A stretch of 64,000 nucleotides of DNA from Plantago elongata (Eukaryota; Streptophyta; Magnoliopsida; Lamiales; Plantaginaceae): NCBI GenBank assembly GCA_036897095.1, contig JAYMSP010000069.1:1-64000 (forward strand). The letters are read 5' to 3'. The notes beneath the pieces were generated by a model, which was given only the letters and a program-made list of their open reading frames with translations, made no database searches and was not told where the DNA came from. Both the position numbers and the translations under genes were made by a program. Shown piece by piece: positions 61,918 through 64,000 of this stretch (position 1 is the first letter of the stretch; the number at the start of each line of letters is the position of its first letter).

Positions 61918-62560
61918 TTAATGTACATATTTAATAAAAATTTACAGTTTTATATTAGTAACACTGTAATTTCTTAGTTAAGATTATGTATATGACAGAC
62001 TTTAAAAAATAGAGTTTGATGTAAACATTATCCCAGTACTTGACAATTAGTATAGAGTTAGAGTTGGGAATAAAGTGATTATAGGACCGTAAATGGTTTA
62101 TAAAGAGTTTGGTAAAACATTAGTAGTTGAGTGTCATACTATTGCAAAATATAACTTTATTACATATTTGAGTGACAAACACCGTATAATATCAGTGTGT
62201 ATATTCCACCTTCAACGCATGATTAAAACTTGTACATGTAACTCACATAAGTTTTAATAGAATGCCATTATGTCCGGGTGAACGTAAGACAGGCACTAAG
62301 AATAGCGTCATGAAATTGGCCACAATTCTAGGAAGCATTCCTTCAATTGACAAACAAACAGACACATAATTTGAATAAATGTTATGTACATTTTTCATAA
62401 ACAACAACAACAATGTTACAAGGATAAGAGAAGACATAGTTACTTGTTTGTACATCCATAATTCCATCCCAATGAATAGTTCCTTCTTAGTGAATAGTAG
62501 ATATTATATATGCAGATACAGTGCAGACTATGTACATAATGTTGACATGTTGCTGGCAAA
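61918..62560. other. 3' side of the E2 gene, no other gene
   Basis: AT-rich. The right part should hold the 3' UTR of the minus-strand ubiquitin-conjugating enzyme. No additional gene or repeat recognised. Confidence 0.5.
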
Positions 62561-64000
62561 CTATGGATCCGCTTTTCCAACAACACCTTCATCACCTGAG
62601 TCGGATTCAGCATCACTCAGTTCTTCATCATCACTCGAGCTCTCTTCTGGGGCAGCCCCAATGTCCTCTGGCTTGGCATATCTCAGACAGTATTCTGTGA
62701 AATCAACATGATAATGAGTAATGCATGTATACATGAAGCCATGATGGCCACTGAACATCTTGTGGGTATTTTCCACACCGTGTGTAGCTTGTGAAAAGAA
62801 AGGTATGACCACAATTAAACTTATCAACCTTAAGTTTGTATGTTTACAAGGCAGCGCATGCTCAACGAGCCAAAACTAACCCTATACTGGGAAACTACAT
62901 GACACGCGTTCTTATATAGGCCATGTTGATGTGGTTAATCTGCACATCACGTGAGAGAAGCTGCAATGAGCCAATGATGCATCGACATTCCCTCTTTCAA
63001 GTGAAGTTGATGAATTTCAGCAACAAGACCTATAAATTACATCTATGATCTATCCTTGGTGTATAAGAATTTCCCACCCCACCATTTAAGTAGTGTGTAA
63101 TGTGTGTCAAATCCCCCAATGTGATTTCATTACATGGACCTAAGTTTTCTTTCTAAAACTCTAAGATGGAAAGCTCTGGTGCAGAAAAGATTTTCTGATT
63201 GGCGAAGCTTCAGGTAAATTGAGGATTCTATGCACATGGAAATAACACGAGAATTTGGAATACTCCTTGCTTTCAACATATTATTGGCAAAATGAACCCC
63301 CATGATTTCACCCAAAAAAAAAAAAGAAAAGGAACATGAGAGCAACAAACCAAATTTACACACTTACATTTGAAGAGATCTTTTATCATTTTCTTCTTTG
63401 CAAACTTGGATTATGGTTATATTGCAATGGAGGGGTGGGTTTCTGATCCATAGGTGTGCTTAGCAGTTTCATACTAGAATACACATTTTTGCTAAAGTTC
63501 CATTCATTCGCAATGCAAGCTATTTGTAAGTGTAAAAAACACAAAGCTTATAGTACCTTTAACTTTTTGCTCATAAGCACTTCGATCACGCATCAGTAGA
63601 GCTGCAGCCTCTCCATTCAAGGGGTCTGATGGATTCGGATATAGCAGAAGCTGTGGTATGAATACCTCAAACACATTCACCAGGTCTGCCAAACATGTCA
63701 GTCGTCATCAACAACCAAAAAGTGAATAGTTAAATGAAATTTGCTTAATCCAAGCCAGAATTAGACAAGCAAACTAAAACATTTAAGATTACCAAACATA
63801 GGACTCCAGGTTTGGTTGATCACATCTAGGCAAACCGAGCCAGACCTAGAATTGATAATCAACAAAACAATAAAGACATCTATCATCCTGATGATCTCAA
63901 TGTCGTGTAAGCAAAGAATTTTATAGGAAGTTGACTCACATTTCATCCACATTCGGGTGGTAGATCCTGTTAATGAAGCCAATCGATGGTGATTTGTATG
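62561..64000 (-). CDS. UBC4/5/6: Ubiquitin-conjugating enzyme E2, UBC4/5/6 type (5' part outside window)
   Basis: Exons in transcript order: 63,940-beyond 64,000; 63,793-63,845; 63,557-63,685; 62,561-62,694 with stop TAG. The visible product starts at [20 protein letters not shown] (HPN motif), continues with the catalytic cysteine in [14 protein letters not shown], then [27 protein letters not shown], and ends in an acidic tail ([18 protein letters not shown]) finishing GKADP. The acidic tail and this sequence match the plant UBC4/UBC5/UBC6 group (E2 related to animal UBE2H) that accepts ubiquitin from E1 and passes it on with an E3. About 126 C-terminal residues are in the window; the N-terminal UBC half lies to the right. 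Confidence 0.95.

Noticed and set aside
63130-63363. 77-codon minus-strand frame between E2 exons
   Set aside because: Falls inside the last intron of the E2 gene and has no similarity to the E2 fold.
1-64000. A gene cluster or undescribed multi-gene system
   Set aside because: The host genes are unrelated in function, each matches a known plant family, and their order shows no sign of co-regulation.

Overview
The window is nuclear DNA of a flowering plant, most likely a eudicot. The reasons are AT-rich intergenic DNA, genes of many short exons with GT-AG introns, plant-specific families (land-plant sn-2 GPAT, U-box receptor-like kinase, plastid PHT4 transporter, mitochondrial cyanoalanine synthase), an intron-bearing tRNA-Tyr, and plant mobile elements (Cassandra, Stowaway, Tourist, PIF/Harbinger, Helitron, Emigrant/Lemi1 pogo). 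I cannot name the species. All protein calls were read from the sequence and family memory; no database was searched.

Layout. 1-1,300: probable 5' leader of a minus-strand gene running off the left edge. About 2,740-5,556: a broken partial copy of the gene at 12.5-19.4 kb. 6.5-9.4 kb: decayed PIF/Harbinger transposon with both of its genes. 10,770-11,050: solo LTR of a Cassandra element. 12,575-19,396 (+): ten-exon USP/kinase/U-box gene. 20,225-22,806 (-): mitochondrial ferredoxin. 23.5-24.5 kb: Ty1/copia fossil. 28.0-30,235: decayed Helitron with a recognisable 3' end. 32,486-33,236: remnant of an Emigrant/Lemi1 pogo element. 34,549-37,241 (+): GPAT4/8-type acyltransferase. 39,093-43,874 (+): PHT4;4/ANTR2-type transporter. 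45,170-47,274 (+): F-box-like gene with an inverted-repeat element in an intron. 47,702-49,795 (-): ORC5. 51,556-53,552 (+): HAD-like hydrolase. 53,910-55,919 (-): MESD-like ER protein. 58,454-60,895 (+): cyanoalanine synthase. 61,417-61,500 (+): tRNA-Tyr. 62,561-64,000 (-): 3' part of an E2 ubiquitin-conjugating enzyme.

The host genes are single-copy-style housekeeping or metabolic genes that do unrelated jobs; there is no operon or biosynthetic cluster. Several products share themes only loosely: mitochondrial metabolism (ferredoxin, cyanoalanine synthase), ubiquitin pathway (U-box kinase, F-box-like protein, E2) and cutin lipid synthesis (GPAT).

I did not find a convincing undescribed molecular system. 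The most informative non-gene signals are: a tandem segmental duplication with a dated-by-logic Stowaway insertion (empty site in the other copy); a four-copy family of very short tRNA-derived SINEs, each with target-site duplications; a two-copy family of inverted-repeat elements carrying an internal degenerate minisatellite; and a long inverted-repeat element lying right against a splice acceptor.
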